DNA of 64,000 bases from Diphasiastrum complanatum (GCA_029204225.1 CM055098.1:16975775-17039774); one strand, 5' to 3'; numbered from the stretch's first letter, positions 11,232 through 27,776 are shown. Notes: a model not told the origin generated them from the sequence alone. Translations and numbers: made by a program.

Positions 11232-12422
11232 GAGGGTGAGTGGAAGGGCTTTCTAAATCGTCACTCATTGGAAGGAGGATCTGAAGTGTGCACATGGATA
11301 GAAGATGGAGATGGAGGGAGGGAAAAAAATTTGTGATTCCTCTCCATGGGGAGGTGGTCTAAACCTCATGGATAAGAAGTTGGAACATCACTACCAATTT
11401 TGGGCAAGACTCGAGTATTTAGCTGCCAAATCAATATCCAATTAGTGTCGGCCTCAAAATTTGGGGGGTGTCATGAAGACGAGAATCATAGGACTCGGGA
11501 GATTCCTACTAGAAGAAGATTCCTTGTGTTCTAGTATCAACTAGGGTTCTAGTATTGAAAGATTCCTTGAGTTTTAGGGTCCAAGTATTGAAAGATTCTC
11601 TGAGTTTTTAAAATAGATGAGTTCATTCTTCCACTATACCATAGTATTACAATTCTTTTACATCGACCAAGCTTTATCATAAACATGATACATGAATTTC
11701 ATATTGGTATAGTGATGGTCATTAGAGCCAATCATCAATGAGGGTATGAATATATGCAAATTGTTGAAATGTGTATTAGAAAATGGTCTTCTTAATAACC
11801 TTTGCACCCAACAAAAAGATCATAATCATGGCAAGAGCTTGATAAATGAGTTTCAAACTACTATTGCAATGGTGGCCTACATTCAACCCGAGCATAAATA
11901 TATACAAAAAGGCACAAATTTTTTGAATTGAGAAATGGTAGTCAAAGTGACCTTTGCACCATGTGAAACAATCGCAAAATTCATGCGAGAATGTGATACA
12001 AACTGTCAAAAGGCTTAAAATTTGTATTGGGGAATGATTTTTTTAGGGACCTTTGAACTCGGTAAATTGACCGCAAAAATATGCGAGGCCAAACAATTCT
12101 TGAATGATCATTTTACCAAATGCATTGTTTTACAAACTTCTTTGCAAACTTTTAATCCAACTCATAATATATCACCATCATGTTGTTTTTTTTTCCCTGT
12201 GGAAATGGTTCAAAACATTAGAGTAGCATAAGTCTATAAGCTTCTTTGAATAGGAGTAGGGGGGAGATGATAAAAACATCGTTCCCATGTTGTTTTGATT
12301 AGCCTACACATGTTATACGCCATTTTGGCTTTTCTGCCAAAAATGAGAGTGTTCTATATGGCAGATTTTGAGGCTCTTGTCCAAAAGTCGTTCTTCAAGG
12401 AGAATTTGTCATGAAGAAATGC
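11232..12422. repeat. degenerate ~90-100 bp repeats
   Basis: Phrases such as ATGGTCNTTTNARTGACCTTTGCACC and GCAAAATTCATGCGAG recur at about 11.78, 11.94, 12.04 and again at 12.82 kb, with spacing near 90-110 bp in the first three. I read this as a decayed minisatellite or satellite relic. No gene recognised. Confidence 0.4.
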
Positions 12423-12436
12423 AAAATGGCATAATG

Positions 12437-12527
12437 CTTCTTGGTTTCCAAGGGGAGGCTCGAACCTAAGACCAAAGAAACTTTGGATGTCAAGGTAACC
12501 AACTAAGCCAACCCCATTGGTTCTTAA
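12437..12527 (-). mobile_element. tRNA-like mini-SINE, copy 1
   Basis: On the minus strand this 91 bp insert has an A box TGGCTTAGTTGG and B box GGTTCGAGCC. Between them is the short hairpin CCAAAGTTTCTTTGG, and it ends in GGAAACCAAGAAG. Perfect 14 bp direct repeats AAAATGGCATAATG flank it (12423-12436 and 12528-12541), a target-site duplication typical of LINE-mobilised retroposons. There is no poly(A) tail. Confidence 0.82.
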
Positions 12528-12541
12528 AAAATGGCATAATG

Positions 12542-12980
12542 GAAAGGGTAGAGGGGCAAGCCCATTATGTTTGTTGCCAAATCTTACATTCCAAATCGTC
12601 CTACCAAACTAACCAAACTTCACAGCCAGAGGCAACTTACGAGACAAGATGGGTATGCTCCTTCCATAATACTTTTCAATCTTTACAACCTTTCGACAAA
12701 TAAAAATAGGGAATACTTTGAATTAGGCAAGTGAACCGTAAATTGCTAAGGCAACACTTTCTTTGCACAATTTTAGCCTCATCTAAAATGTACATTAAAA
12801 GGCCAAAACAATCCGTTAAGTATTGCAAAATGGTCCTTTTAGTGATCTTTGCACCCGATAAAATGCTATAAACTATGGTGAGGTCATCATGCCAAGTCAT
12901 AATTGAAGGATTGTTTTACCGAATGTGAAAATTATCGAAGGATGTCTCTCAAGTGTAAAGGAATGGCAAGGCCATCCCCT
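12542..12980. other. no gene recognised
   Basis: Short frames only. Contains one more copy of the degenerate ACCTTTGCACC-type phrase near 12.84 kb. Confidence 0.4.
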
Positions 12981-12995
12981 CATTATTATATTTGG

Positions 12996-13082
12996 AACCC
13001 AATGGGATTGGCATTGTTGGTTAGGTTGCCATCCAAAATTTCTTTGGTCGCAAGTTCGAGCCTCCCCTTGGAAACCAAGAAG
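12996..13082 (+). mobile_element. tRNA-like mini-SINE, copy 2
   Basis: An 87 bp insert flanked by perfect 15 bp repeats CATTATTATATTTGG (12981-12995 and 13083-13097). The internal B-box region reads GCAAGTTCGAGCCTCC and the 3' end GGAAACCAAGAAG, matching copy 1. The A box is partly decayed (TGGCATTGTTGG). Confidence 0.82.
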
Positions 13083-13097
13083 CATTATTATATTTGG

Positions 13098-13929
13098 GCC
13101 ATACATTGTGACTCTTTATGGGCTATTGCATGTTTTACAAACTTCTTCACAGACCTTTTGAATGTTGTAGGTATAAACCTAAAACGTATCACGCACATAC
13201 TTTCTTAATCATATTCTGTATTGTCAATCTTTATAGCCTCTATGAAAATGAAAACTCCCAAATACTAAGCAAATATGAATCAAGCTATCGGACTATAAAT
13301 CAACACTTTTCTTCCACAATTTAAGCATCCTCTATGGAGAATAACATGAATTCTTAAAAGGCATATAATCTTTTGAAGGGTAATATGCAATTGTTAATAA
13401 GGCATGACCTTTTGGAAGGGGGTCCAATTCTCCATCGTAGTATCACAAAAGCATATAGTGATCAATACAATTTGTTGATACCTGAGTTGATGCTAGTTAG
13501 ACACCTAGATACCCAACTTACACTAGTATCGCCCCCCTAGCTCGCGTCCCCCCCATCCCCCCATAAAAAAAGGAGAAGTCAAAAGCGAAATATTAGCTAT
13601 GTTAGTACATGGTCAATACCCAATTTGGGTTAGTTTTGGCAATGGCAATACTTGTGTTATGCCTACGCTAGGGGCAATTTATGAATTTTGCCCTAGTGGC
13701 AAATGTTGATTATTGGTAGCCAAAGTTATTAAAGGACATGTTATTCGTGGTGTCCCAAGTACGCTAGGGGTAGTAACAAAGTGTTGGCTTTTCAAAGCAA
13801 TTTCGGAATGCATACGAATTAGGTCATGCCTTTCAACATATGCATACTATCCTTCAAGTCATGCCTTTCAAGAATTTATATTTATTTATACTCAAATTCA
13901 CATCTAACTAATATGGGCCTCGCATACCG

Positions 13930-13931
<2 letters not shown>
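13098..13931. other. no gene recognised
   Basis: AT-rich. A short C-rich patch lies at about 13530-13562. No coding family seen. Confidence 0.45.

Positions 13932-14018
<87 letters not shown>
13932..14018. repeat. (GA)n array
   Basis: About 43 uninterrupted GA dinucleotides. The frames here encode only Arg-Glu or Ser-Leu repeats and are not genes. Confidence 0.98.
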
Positions 14019-14021
<3 letters not shown>

Positions 14022-14049
14022 GCTGTTGTGGAGAAAAGCCTATTTCAGA

Positions 14050-14190
14050 CATTTTCATTGGTCCACATTTTCCCTAAAACTTCTTTGAAGGGCATTTGAA
14101 AATCCGTTGAAAAGTAGTTGACGTGAGAGAACACACTCTCTCTAAAAACTTCTCTTTCGTAAGAGAAGTTTCTAGAGAGATGAAAGCGGG
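14050..14190. repeat. dispersed repeat shared with 31.2-31.35 kb
   Basis: ATTTTCATTGGTCCA, CCCTAAAAC, GGCATTTGAA and AGTTGA occur in the same order here and at about 31220-31345. Both copies lie beside a (GA)n array, on different sides. Confidence 0.55.
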
Positions 14191-14423
14191 TTTCTTGAGA
14201 AGCTTTGCACACTTGTCTATCAATATTCATCATCGCATATGTTAGCCTACCAAAGCATAGCAAGCTTAGTCAATGAATGCCATAAGAGAACAAAACATCT
14301 TCTCATGCAATGAAATGGCCACACCATTACCTATGATTGCTCCAAGCTTCTTTGCTAAAGTATTACTCTTCCACAAGTCTTTGCAAGCCCAAAAAATGAA
14401 GCCTCCAAGCTGCCTTAGGTCGC

Positions 14424-14426
<3 letters not shown>

Positions 14427-14501
<75 letters not shown>
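14427..14501. repeat. (GA)n array
   Basis: About 37 perfect AG dinucleotides. Flanking sequence has no recognised gene. Confidence 0.98.
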
Positions 14502-14502
<1 letters not shown>

Positions 14503-14644
14503 CAACAAAAAAAGAGTAGGCAAAGACATAAGAGTGAAGTTAGCGTACACCTCCCCTCTTCTTATAGTCTATAGAGTCCCTCTTGGTGCACGAAGCACTC
14601 CATAATGCACACCGTTAAATCAAAACCCTAACAGGTGTATCCAT

Positions 14645-14858
<214 letters not shown>

Positions 14859-15369
14859 ACCAACCGTCCTACAGTTAGCAAGGTGTCTCAGGGGGCATTT
14901 AGCACCCCTGAGAGGGAATGATAACTGCCCACCAAGAGAAAATGAACATTGTCCGGTAAATTAAACATCAGTCCAAAAAACACATTGTGCACAAGGATAT
15001 TATTAGTAATCTCATATAATTTATCTTTCATAAAGTCATTCCTTTAAAAAGCCGTGACAATATCGTGCACCTCAATAATGAAGGTATCTCGGTCGCTACA
15101 ACAATACATGGTAGCGATAATCGATGAGATGTTTACTGTATATGAGTTGAAATCTGGTCTATTGGATGCTAAATGTATAAACTGGATGTAGGAAAAGGGA
15201 AGCTCCTTTCTCTTGTCAGACTTTTTCATGTGAAAGACCCTAGTACTAGGATTAAGTATAGGAGAATAAAAGGGTTAGCAGGAGGAAGGGGATCCCCATA
15301 ACCAAGGTTGACCGCATCATGAAGCCACCTTGAGGACTAAGACATAAAAATAGACCTAAGTTAGTCATA

Positions 15370-15760
<391 letters not shown>

Positions 15761-18172
15761 ATCCTGTTGCAAACAACCAAAAGGACACTTGTCGAGCAAA
15801 ACCACTCAACCAACAGGAAATGGCTTGTCAATACTCTAACCACTTCACCCCCATGCCATAGTGAATGAATGCAAGAGAGGAGAGGAATTGTGGCTCAAGG
15901 ATCAAAAAATCCAATAAGGAGATGAGTGAGTTTCCATGGTATGTATTCTCTCCAAGAGGAGAGAATATTTTCCTTAGGAATCTCATGCAACCTATATTAA
16001 GCTATTGACCTCCTATTCTTGCATTATAGCAGTTAGACACCATGCAAGTGCTCCTATGTCCAATTATAGGTCTGGGTCCTCATATGATTATTAATTACTT
16101 TATAGGCCAAAAAGTTAGAAATGACGAGGCATAAGTAATAACCACATATATTGAAGTGACCAGCTATCCACATCAGGAATTATTCTGATTCCCTTATACA
16201 GGACATGGACGTAACATTCTTCCCCCCTTAAACCAATTCTATCCTCACAACGAATAACTAGGGAAGAAAAAAAATTTGTATGCTTTTAACTCTTTCCCAT
16301 GAATCATTATCCTCAATTTGACCAACCAACCTAATCAAGCACTCAGAGATAGAACGATTCAGAGTACTCTTTCAGGGTTTAAAGGTACATTGAGCGATAA
16401 GTCCTCCAAATGGAAAAATCTTCGATACATACAACTGTTATCATCATATAAACTAAGTTTACATGATACACTAGATGAGCAGTCGACCAAACCTGAAGAT
16501 TAAGTTCAAAAGTTAACAAATCATTCATTAACTTTCAGATTTACCCTGAAAATCAATCCTTAGTCTATCTTCAATATCAAATAAGTACTTAGAGATGGAA
16601 TAATTTTCAAATTATCTATCTCTGCACTGAAGTACTATATCGACATTTAGAAGTACACTAAGAGATTAATTTCTCTATTGGGCCTGATTTTCTCCAATCT
16701 AGTAACATTACCTTCATGTAACCTCAATTTACATGAATCTCTGGGTGAAATGTCACCTTATTTTGGAAATCAATATCCAAAAGTTAAAGATCCAAATAAT
16801 TATAGTCCAAGGACCTGTCAGAAAATGCTTCTTGGTACAAATACACTTAGATTTTTTCAAAAACTAACGTACAACAACTCATCCTACCAAAATCTCTTAG
16901 GAGATCCAATCAAGATAAAAATGACTTTAACTCAGTCCTGTGAGTATCCCAGATACTCTCTTGATTAAGTGCTCTATTCCTAGCAACATATGCAAGGAAA
17001 TAGCAACCAGTCAATCATGATAGACTTAACTGCTCCTAATTAACCGAAGATTTTAGGCTAAAAACAATACACAAGCATCCCTTGACTACACTCTGTAGTA
17101 GAATTCCATCCACTAAGGTAAGCAAATTCCTCATAAGTAAACAAACTTAATGAAAATGCCTATGAGATTTACATAATCTCAAATATGCATTGGAGTAAAG
17201 AAATTTAGAGTTCAAATAATAGATCTAAATCCTTGACTCTCCTAATTGATCAAGAATTACTCATTATCTTAGGAATTCTCACATTTCCTTATAATCTTTC
17301 AATGTCCATTAAGTATCCATTTATGATTCTTCAATCATAACATTTAGAATCTTATGATTCGTCAATCATAATTTACAAGATTTCAAAATCATACTTAATC
17401 ACTAAAAGATACTGGAGTATATGTACAACATACCACTCAGGAAATATAAGAAATATTCTAAAATCTTTTTCACAAGGAAAGTTATTGGATTTCAAGAATA
17501 TTCTTCCAACCCGATTCTTAACCAGACTATGAAATCCCAATTCTACAATCAAATAAGTAATTAAAGACCATTATAACATCGGTCTTTAACGGTATAAAAT
17601 TTATACAATCACCTAAAACAACATCTAGAGATTACAAAGTTCAACTGAATTCCAACTAAATTCAGTGGTTATTCTTGATATCAGTTAGAATCTGTCATCC
17701 AATATGAGCTCACTGGGATTCAGTCAATAACCTTGAATATTCCTCATTCAAGAAATATTCTATATCAATGACTCACAAATCATGTGTCTTATAAGCAATA
17801 TAGATCAAAATAAATAGTTCCCAATGAATTCTCTTCACACTGCTTATTCAACCAATTAACTTTTAAATATGAGTAATCCAATTAACTTTTAAACCGGAGT
17901 AATCACATCAATTGTAAATGATTCAGAACTCTCAAATGTCTAGATGCAAAATTATTAGTATAATACCACATTTGGATCCTCTTCTAAACCATCACTAAGT
18001 CAATGAATTATTCTTTCGACAGAAAGAGACATTAATCTGCAAGTAAATGTTCCTCACATTAATTATTCATATGTCTATGCACACTAACTAGTTTAAGTAT
18101 ATGATATAAACTCAGTACATAGGCCCTCTAACCTTATGAAGAATAGGAAGATTTTAATTAAGAAATCGGTCT
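15761..18172. other. AT-rich intergenic DNA, no gene recognised
   Basis: Runs of short frames without family resemblance. ACATTCTTCCCCCCTTAA near 16.22 kb resembles the end regions of some plant LTRs, but no second copy is visible. A small local duplication (CCAATTAACTTTTAAA-type) lies near 17.85-17.9 kb. Confidence 0.4.

Positions 18173-20318
<2,146 letters not shown>

Positions 20319-20374
<56 letters not shown>
20319..20374. repeat. (CT)n array
   Basis: About 28 CT units forming the left border of a G-rich minisatellite. The Arg-Glu and Pro-rich frames that cross it on the minus strand are compositional artefacts. Confidence 0.97.
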
Positions 20375-20377
<3 letters not shown>

Positions 20378-20719
20378 CCCAAGGGAGGGGGCATGGGGAG
20401 GGCACAGGGAGGGCATGTGCGCAAAGGGAGGGCGCGCAAGGAGGGCACGGGAGGGGGCACAGGGAGGGGAGGGGAGGCAGCAGGGAGGGAGCCCAGGAGG
20501 GGGCATAGGGAGGGCGAATGGGGAGGGTGCAAGGGAGGGCATGTGCACGTAGGGAGGGCACGCAAGGAGGGCACAAGAGGGGGTGCAAGGAGGGGAGGGG
20601 AGGCAGTAGGGAGGGAGCCCGGGACGGGGCACAGGGAGGGCGAGTGGGGAGGGTGCAGGAGGGTACAAGGGAGGGTGAAGGGAGGTGCGCAAGAGGAGGG
20701 GGGGGTGTAGGGAGGGAGG

Positions 20720-20758
<39 letters not shown>
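20375..20758. repeat. G-rich minisatellite followed by (CA)n
   Basis: Dominated by GGGAGGG blocks. A unit of roughly 125 bp recurs: GGGAGGGCATGTGC (at about 20411 and 20533), GCAAGGAGGGCAC and GGGGAGGGGAGGCAG appear twice in order. Many G-tracts of three or more could form G-quadruplexes on the plus strand. A (CA)n run of about 18 units closes the block (about 20722-20758). Confidence 0.85.
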
Positions 20759-22452
<1,694 letters not shown>

Positions 22453-22495
22453 ATTGATGAGACTAATGAGAACGCTAAGTATCTATATGCACATT

Positions 22496-23155
22496 GCAAT
22501 GCAATGCAATGTAACCAATCAAAATGAAGAATAGAGTATGTAATCGTATATTGTAAAGCAAAAGAAGTTATATATACTCATGTAGTGGAAACTAGTTTAA
22601 CAAAGGAACTGCAAGTGCAAATGCAATGTAATGTAGCAAATCAAGATGAAGAATAGAGAATGTTATCGTATGCTGTAAAGCAAAAGATGTACTCGTGTAA
22701 TAAAAACTATGACAAAGGAGCTGCAAGTGCAATTGCAATGTAATGTAGCAAATTAAGATGAATAATAGAGTAGATAGTTGCGCACTATAGAGAAAAGGAT
22801 GTTATACATAATACTCATATGATGAAACTCGATTCATTAGCAAAGGAACTGCAAGTGCAAGTGATGAGCAAAGAGGTTGATGTTCAAGTTGCTTCTCTAC
22901 GGCTCTTCTTAAATCTGAAAAGTGCATCTGACATGATGCTTGTCTTGTGATTTAGGAGCCTAATTCATCAGCATAAAGGACTGCAAGTGCAGGTGGTGAG
23001 CTGAGAGGTTGATTGTTCAAGTTGCTTTCCTGTGGCCCTTCTTACACTAAAAAGTGCATGTGACATGATCATTGTCATGTGAATCAGGAGCCCAACTCAT
23101 CAGCAAAGAAACTACAAGAGCAGGTGGTGAGCCGAGAGGTAGATTGTTCAAGTTG
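22496..23155. repeat. tandem array, period ~112-134 bp
   Basis: The landmark AAAGGAACTGCAAGTGCAA (or variant) recurs at about 22603, 22714, 22841, 22975 and 23106. The left units share ATGTAATGTAGCAAAT and AAGATGAAGAATAGAG. The right units share GAGAGGTTGATTGTTCAAGT and AAAAGTGCATSTGACATGAT. It abuts the C-terminal coding end of the minus-strand non-LTR retroelement and may be its 3' UTR. Confidence 0.85.
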
Positions 23156-24275
23156 CTTGCATGAAATCTTCATCGGGTGCACGAACATTATAATCTCGCT
23201 TCTTTTCTAGAGCTGCGTGAGATGCAGCGGTCCCTTGCATGGTGGAAGAACGACGAAGGAGGTCCTGACGAGAGAGATCAGCAATGACAACATCTCCTAA
23301 AGTACGAATTCCATCACGCGAGAGAACTAGGTCAACTCGTCATTGAGAAGATTGTGAAGAAGGCCCTGGTAAAATGTGTGTCTGTTCTCGAACAACATGA
23401 AAACCACTATCATGAACAATAGCAGCAAGGCTATCACGAATGAAATCATGTGAAATGATACATTCTCCACCTGAGGGGTACTGCATAAGATGAGTACCCA
23501 AGGAATCCAACACATGCCCACATGAACACTTAGAGAGACCAATTAACATTAAATGCGGAAGTCCTAGTCTGGTTCGAAGAGCAGTTATAAACAAATCATT
23601 GTTGAGTCGCAAGAGTGGAAGAATTGGACGTGCAACCAACCAAGCCCCTATGCCTGGACCCCAAGAAAGAAGCTGAGCTCGAACTGAATCAAAAGGTGAA
23701 TCATTGATAAGTTGATCGAAGGAATAAGTGTGAAGATGCTCCATAATTGTCTTTTGAATAACCATTCGTTGATTTGTCACCAAAGATTTGAAGGGAGGCA
23801 CAAATGGTTGTACAAGCGGTGGAAGTAAGCAACACACTTAGACCTGATCACTATAAGCCCAATAGAAGAAAGTTGGGTTGAAAAATGCAAAAATGTAGGG
23901 ACGACTTCACTAGCAGGCCCCACAATATGAGTATCATCTGCAATATAGGGGAAAAAAACAAGAGGAAAGCTGGAAATGTAGGACGCAATGCGCGATAATG
24001 TGCCAAAGCAAAGAGGACCACCTGAGGGATCCCCCTGTCAAGTTCCTTCATAAGAAGAAATGACGGTAACATCACCAACACGAGAAGCATGACTATAGTA
24101 TAAAGGAGAACTTTTAGAATAGAAGCTCCACACAAAAGGAATGAGCATGGCAAGTATATCCTGAGCACCACAAAGTTCTTGAAAGATAGATGTTCGAAAA
24201 ATTGAGTTGAAAGCATTAGCAACATCAACTTGCAAAACTACCCAGTCAGGATGAATGACATGAATGACGCAAGCG
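23156..24275 (-). pseudogene. non-LTR retroelement: RT and RLE-like C-terminus, internally deleted
   Basis: Minus-strand pieces read in element order. RT part: VVLQVDVANAFNSIF at about 24.23 kb, a stop where Arg is expected in GT*QGDP at about 24.04 kb, and catalytic-type YIADDTHIVG at about 23.95 kb. After a deletion the C-terminal region follows: WGPGIGAWL, RTRLGLP, then CSCGHVLDSLGTHL, a Cys/His motif, then RVDLVLSRDG and DVVIADL at about 23.26-23.34 kb, and KKRDYNVRAPDEDF near its end. A C-x-C...H motif followed by spaced acidic residues fits the restriction-like endonuclease layout of early non-LTR elements; this assignment is inference. The stop and deletion show it is dead. Confidence 0.72.
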
Positions 24276-24352
24276 GGCCTCTGCCAAGCCGGGTGAGGAT
24301 TGACCTTTGCATGCTGGAATCAGTCATCCCGCAATCCTCTCTCTCGTGGCTC

Positions 24353-24728
24353 AGCTTATTTTCAGCACCCTGACGGGTGCTAGCAGGCGTCAAGGTTCGC
24401 CCTAGTGCCACGTGCCAGGAAACCAATATTTATCCCATAAGCTTTTCTATGGGGTTACTCAAAAAGAATATATAAGTAAACTTCTCCATGAACTCACATG
24501 TGTGTGGTTGGGCATGAAGGTGCCTGGGTGACCTGCGCCTTGTGGGCGCCCACCTGCGCTGCGCTGCCCACGCTCAGGTGGCCCGATGCCCGCCTTTGAT
24601 TTTTAATAGGCACCGAGGCCACGTGGCACAAAAATAGTGGGCCCAGGGATGAGGCAGGCAGGCGCAGGTGGCAGATGGCAGGAGTCAGCACCCTGACGCG
24701 TGCCAGCACTAGGGTGCTGAAAATAAGC
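24353..24728. mobile_element. inverted-repeat element, ~376 bp
   Basis: Ends match as inverted repeats: GCTTATTTTCAGCACCCT at the left and AGGGTGCTGAAAATAAGC at the right. A second motif, CAGCACCCTGACGSGTGC, occurs near both ends in direct orientation. The interior is GC-rich compared with its surroundings. No target duplication was identified and no protein is encoded. Confidence 0.6.
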
Positions 24729-24738
24729 GGAGTCGGGG

Positions 24739-24782
24739 TGCATATATGTTGTAGACAGGTGCATATATGTTGTAGACAGGTG
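24739..24782. repeat. short tandem duplication (~21 bp x2)
   Basis: GGTGCATATATGTTGTAGACA is present twice in a row just right of the inverted-repeat element. Confidence 0.85.
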
Positions 24783-24839
24783 CCAATTTGTTGCAGTCCG
24801 TAGATTTGTGGTTGTCAGGTGCTCATTTAATGCTGATTT

Positions 24840-25160
24840 GTTGTAGCCAAGAGCATAGCATTGATGGCAAGCTCGGGGAGCCCGAAAACCCGCCCTGAGG
24901 AGGAGCGTGGCCATATCGACCCGGCAGTCGATTTTGTCAAGAAGGCTGGCATGCCATGTTGAAAATGGAGCAGCCCAGCCCGGCCCGTTCTTGACGTTAA
25001 TAATGTCATTGACTTCAAAGAATGGGCCGAGCTGCTCCAACATTGCACGCAAACCTTCTTGACAGGCCGGGTTTTGCATATGCAAAGAGGCCCTAAGGGG
25101 GCTCTTTGCATGTGACCCCTCATCGGTTTATGACATCAGCATAGCAAGCGGGTAAGGATT
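24840..25160. mobile_element. GC-rich MITE-like remnant(s), Tourist-like termini
   Basis: TGCATATGCAAAGAGGCCCTAA (25076-25097) matches the terminus of the MITE at 11003-11228, including the TAA/TTA-type border. Immediately to its right GGGGGCTCTTTGCATG points the opposite way, so two related termini appear head to head. The opposite ends were not found, so the borders are approximate. Confidence 0.45.
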
Positions 25161-25400
25161 GGCATTATCATGACCTTGTGCATGCTATCCCACACCTGCT
25201 TTGCTTTCTCCTCCAAACTATCTTTCTCAAGTGCACTCAGAAGTGCCCCATAGGAGTAGTACACATCAGACATTTCACCACGCTCTATCATCTTCTGGAA
25301 AGCTTTAACATCGACAGTAGCCTTGCAGCTGTAGCACATGCTCCTAGTGTCATGTTCCAAGCATACGTATCAAGCTCATTAGTTTTGAAATTATTTGGTT
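25150..25400 (-). pseudogene. PPR-like protein fragment
   Basis: The minus strand reads FQKMIERGEMSDVYYSYGAL and ALEKDSLEEKAKQVWDSM, which fits pentatricopeptide repeat spacing. Upstream in another frame is DTYAWNMTLGACATA, a typical preceding PPR segment. So at least one frameshift separates the pieces, and no organelle-targeting N-terminus or further repeats are present. PPR proteins bind organellar RNA; this fragment is probably a relic carried by surrounding mobile DNA. Confidence 0.5.
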
Positions 25401-25704
25401 ATTGTTGCAAGTGCTACTCACAGTCCCTTTTTAAATTTGAGTCAAGTTACGTCTATCTCCTACATTGCCAAACAATGATGATCACTTTCGAGTCATTGCA
25501 TGTCCTTCGAGTGTTGATGCAATGTTTTCAACAAAATGACTTTTTTTAGTTGAGGATGGCATAAGATTCGCAAGGGAAAACTTTTTTTTTGAATGGCTTG
25601 GCAGGACAAAAACTAATATCAATTTGTCTTCGGTATGGAACTTGAGCCCTAAACCAAATATTAAACACATGAAAGAAGACTTTTGTTAGCTTATGAATCA
25701 AATA

Positions 25705-25925
25705 AAAGGTAAAGGTTCAGTCCTATTCGAACCAAGGAATAGTCAGATTTACATCCCAATGATGCACAGAGAGAGTTACACAGTTCCACATAGTTCCCCT
25801 TGACAAAGCAAGACTGAATCCTTTGAAGCCTTTATTCATATTCCAACAAGGTTACATAAAGTTGAAAAGTAAAATACAGTACTGAAAAGCATCATAAAGC
25901 ATAACCACTTTCAAGATGTCTAGGT
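25705..25925. repeat. sister copy of the 15.4 kb dispersed repeat, GA not expanded
   Basis: Aligns with both flanks of the GA array at 15443-15576 but contains only a short GAGAGAG at the corresponding point. Confidence 0.75.
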
Positions 25926-27766
25926 GATGTCTGCCACCATCCCACGACACAAAACCGCACGAGTTAGTATAGTGGGGAAAACAAGTGTCATAGTTGAGCG
26001 TCAGTTGTTATTCATGTCCAAAAGAAGCTATACTACTTAACAACATAAATAGCATTTTTAAATCATAGTCTTGTCTTCCCAAACAACAAAAAGTTTTTTT
26101 TAGCGATAGGCCAAGCCCTAATATTACCATATTAGGGCTTGTGCCATGCTGATGGGCAATTGGTCCATATCAATTTATGTTGTTTTCAAACAAAGTATGA
26201 ACAATTTTAACCGTATATATTTTAACTAGCTAAAAGACATGGTGTGCATGCACTATTGTCCATACTCCTGCATATCCATGCTTTCCAGTCGTGTCCCACC
26301 ATAAATCTAATATGACACCTGTATGGGTGGCATTAACTATGACCATGGTTGAATAGTGTGGTTTTGTGCAAATCCATGTTTATCAGAACATTAGCTCCAA
26401 CCCATGGCAAATAGGACTTCGTTATAGATAGGTTCTAGTTTGTTTAAAAGGGATTTTCACGATTTTTACAAGGTATTAGGGCAGATCCATGTCATTCGAA
26501 TCCTTATGTAGAAACCTCATATCTTACGCATATCCATGCTGTCTAAGATCATTATGTCAAAAACTCTAGATCTGGATGAAGTTATGGACTACTTACGAAA
26601 CATCATTATAGGATTGTTAAACAGGTTTGTAATCGGTATACAATAAAAATTAAGAAGTGTGATGGTAAGGTTTAGGCTTGAATGTCTTTGTTTATGCAAA
26701 TTAGTCATAGAAAGTTGATTATTTACATAGAACAAAAGCATCACTCCCTGAACATCACCTTTAGCAGAACCATATCCAAGATGTATTCGGCTTATATACA
26801 ACCTGAGATTTGTTAGGAGAAGTCGTACCTGGAGAAGTCATACCTGGATGATTGTAGACGTGTTTTCTTGAGAGGATGCCATAATATTCCCACGAGTGAT
26901 TTGTTTTCTTTCAGACATAGCCATTTATAGAGTTACTATCACACAACATCTAACCTTCCTTGTTAAGAATCAAGATTAGTGTAGTTACATTCTTTTGCCA
27001 AAAAGAGTATTCAAAGAAAAATACAATTCAATTGTTACATGTTTAAGCAAGAGATATATATACATGTGCACGAGTTTATCGATGTGTGGTTCGAAATCGA
27101 ACCTAAATGAATGAAGTAATAGAAGGCCATAGTAACAATCGATGCTACATAATCACAACCCGCAAATGTTCTTTTAGTATTCAAATGGTAGTAAATCCTA
27201 TGTAGAAGAGCCTAGCATATGAGAATACATTGTAAACTAATGGAAGAGACACTATCTATTGTAAAGAGAGTAAACGCTTGATGTACACATAGTTGTAACA
27301 TGTTATGCATCATTCTAAAAAACCATCTTGTAAATTTATTCAATAAAATGTGAGCTTCCATTGGTCTGTTGCTCCCAAAGGTAACTTTTCATCAATAAAG
27401 AAGCAAGTATGTGAGTAAGCTATCCATCGTTGTGGACAACAACCATTAAACATTAGTTTATCTATCATTGTTGCCTAAGTGAGCAATCAATAATGATTGT
27501 ATGGATTGGATCATTGGTTCATAAACAGACCCCACAAAGTTATTTTATGTTCCATCGTTGCCTATAGGGTATAAATACCCAATTTCTGAAATGGTTAAAG
27601 AAGAAGAAGGTAGAACCATCGTTGGCCAGCGAGCTACCTCAAAGCTTTTTGAGTGTGAACAATAAATTGACTATGGGATACAAAGGATGTGCATTAAAGT
27701 TTCTTATATTTAAGTCAATGACCTACATAAACTTTTTGAAGAGTACGTCTCCATTAAGCATGTGTG
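25926..27766. other. intergenic DNA; one perfect palindrome
   Basis: No gene recognised. A perfect inverted repeat CAAGCCCTAATAT / ATATTAGGGCTTG with a 4-nt loop lies at 26112-26141. Confidence 0.5.
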
Positions 27767-27776
27767 CATTAAGTCT

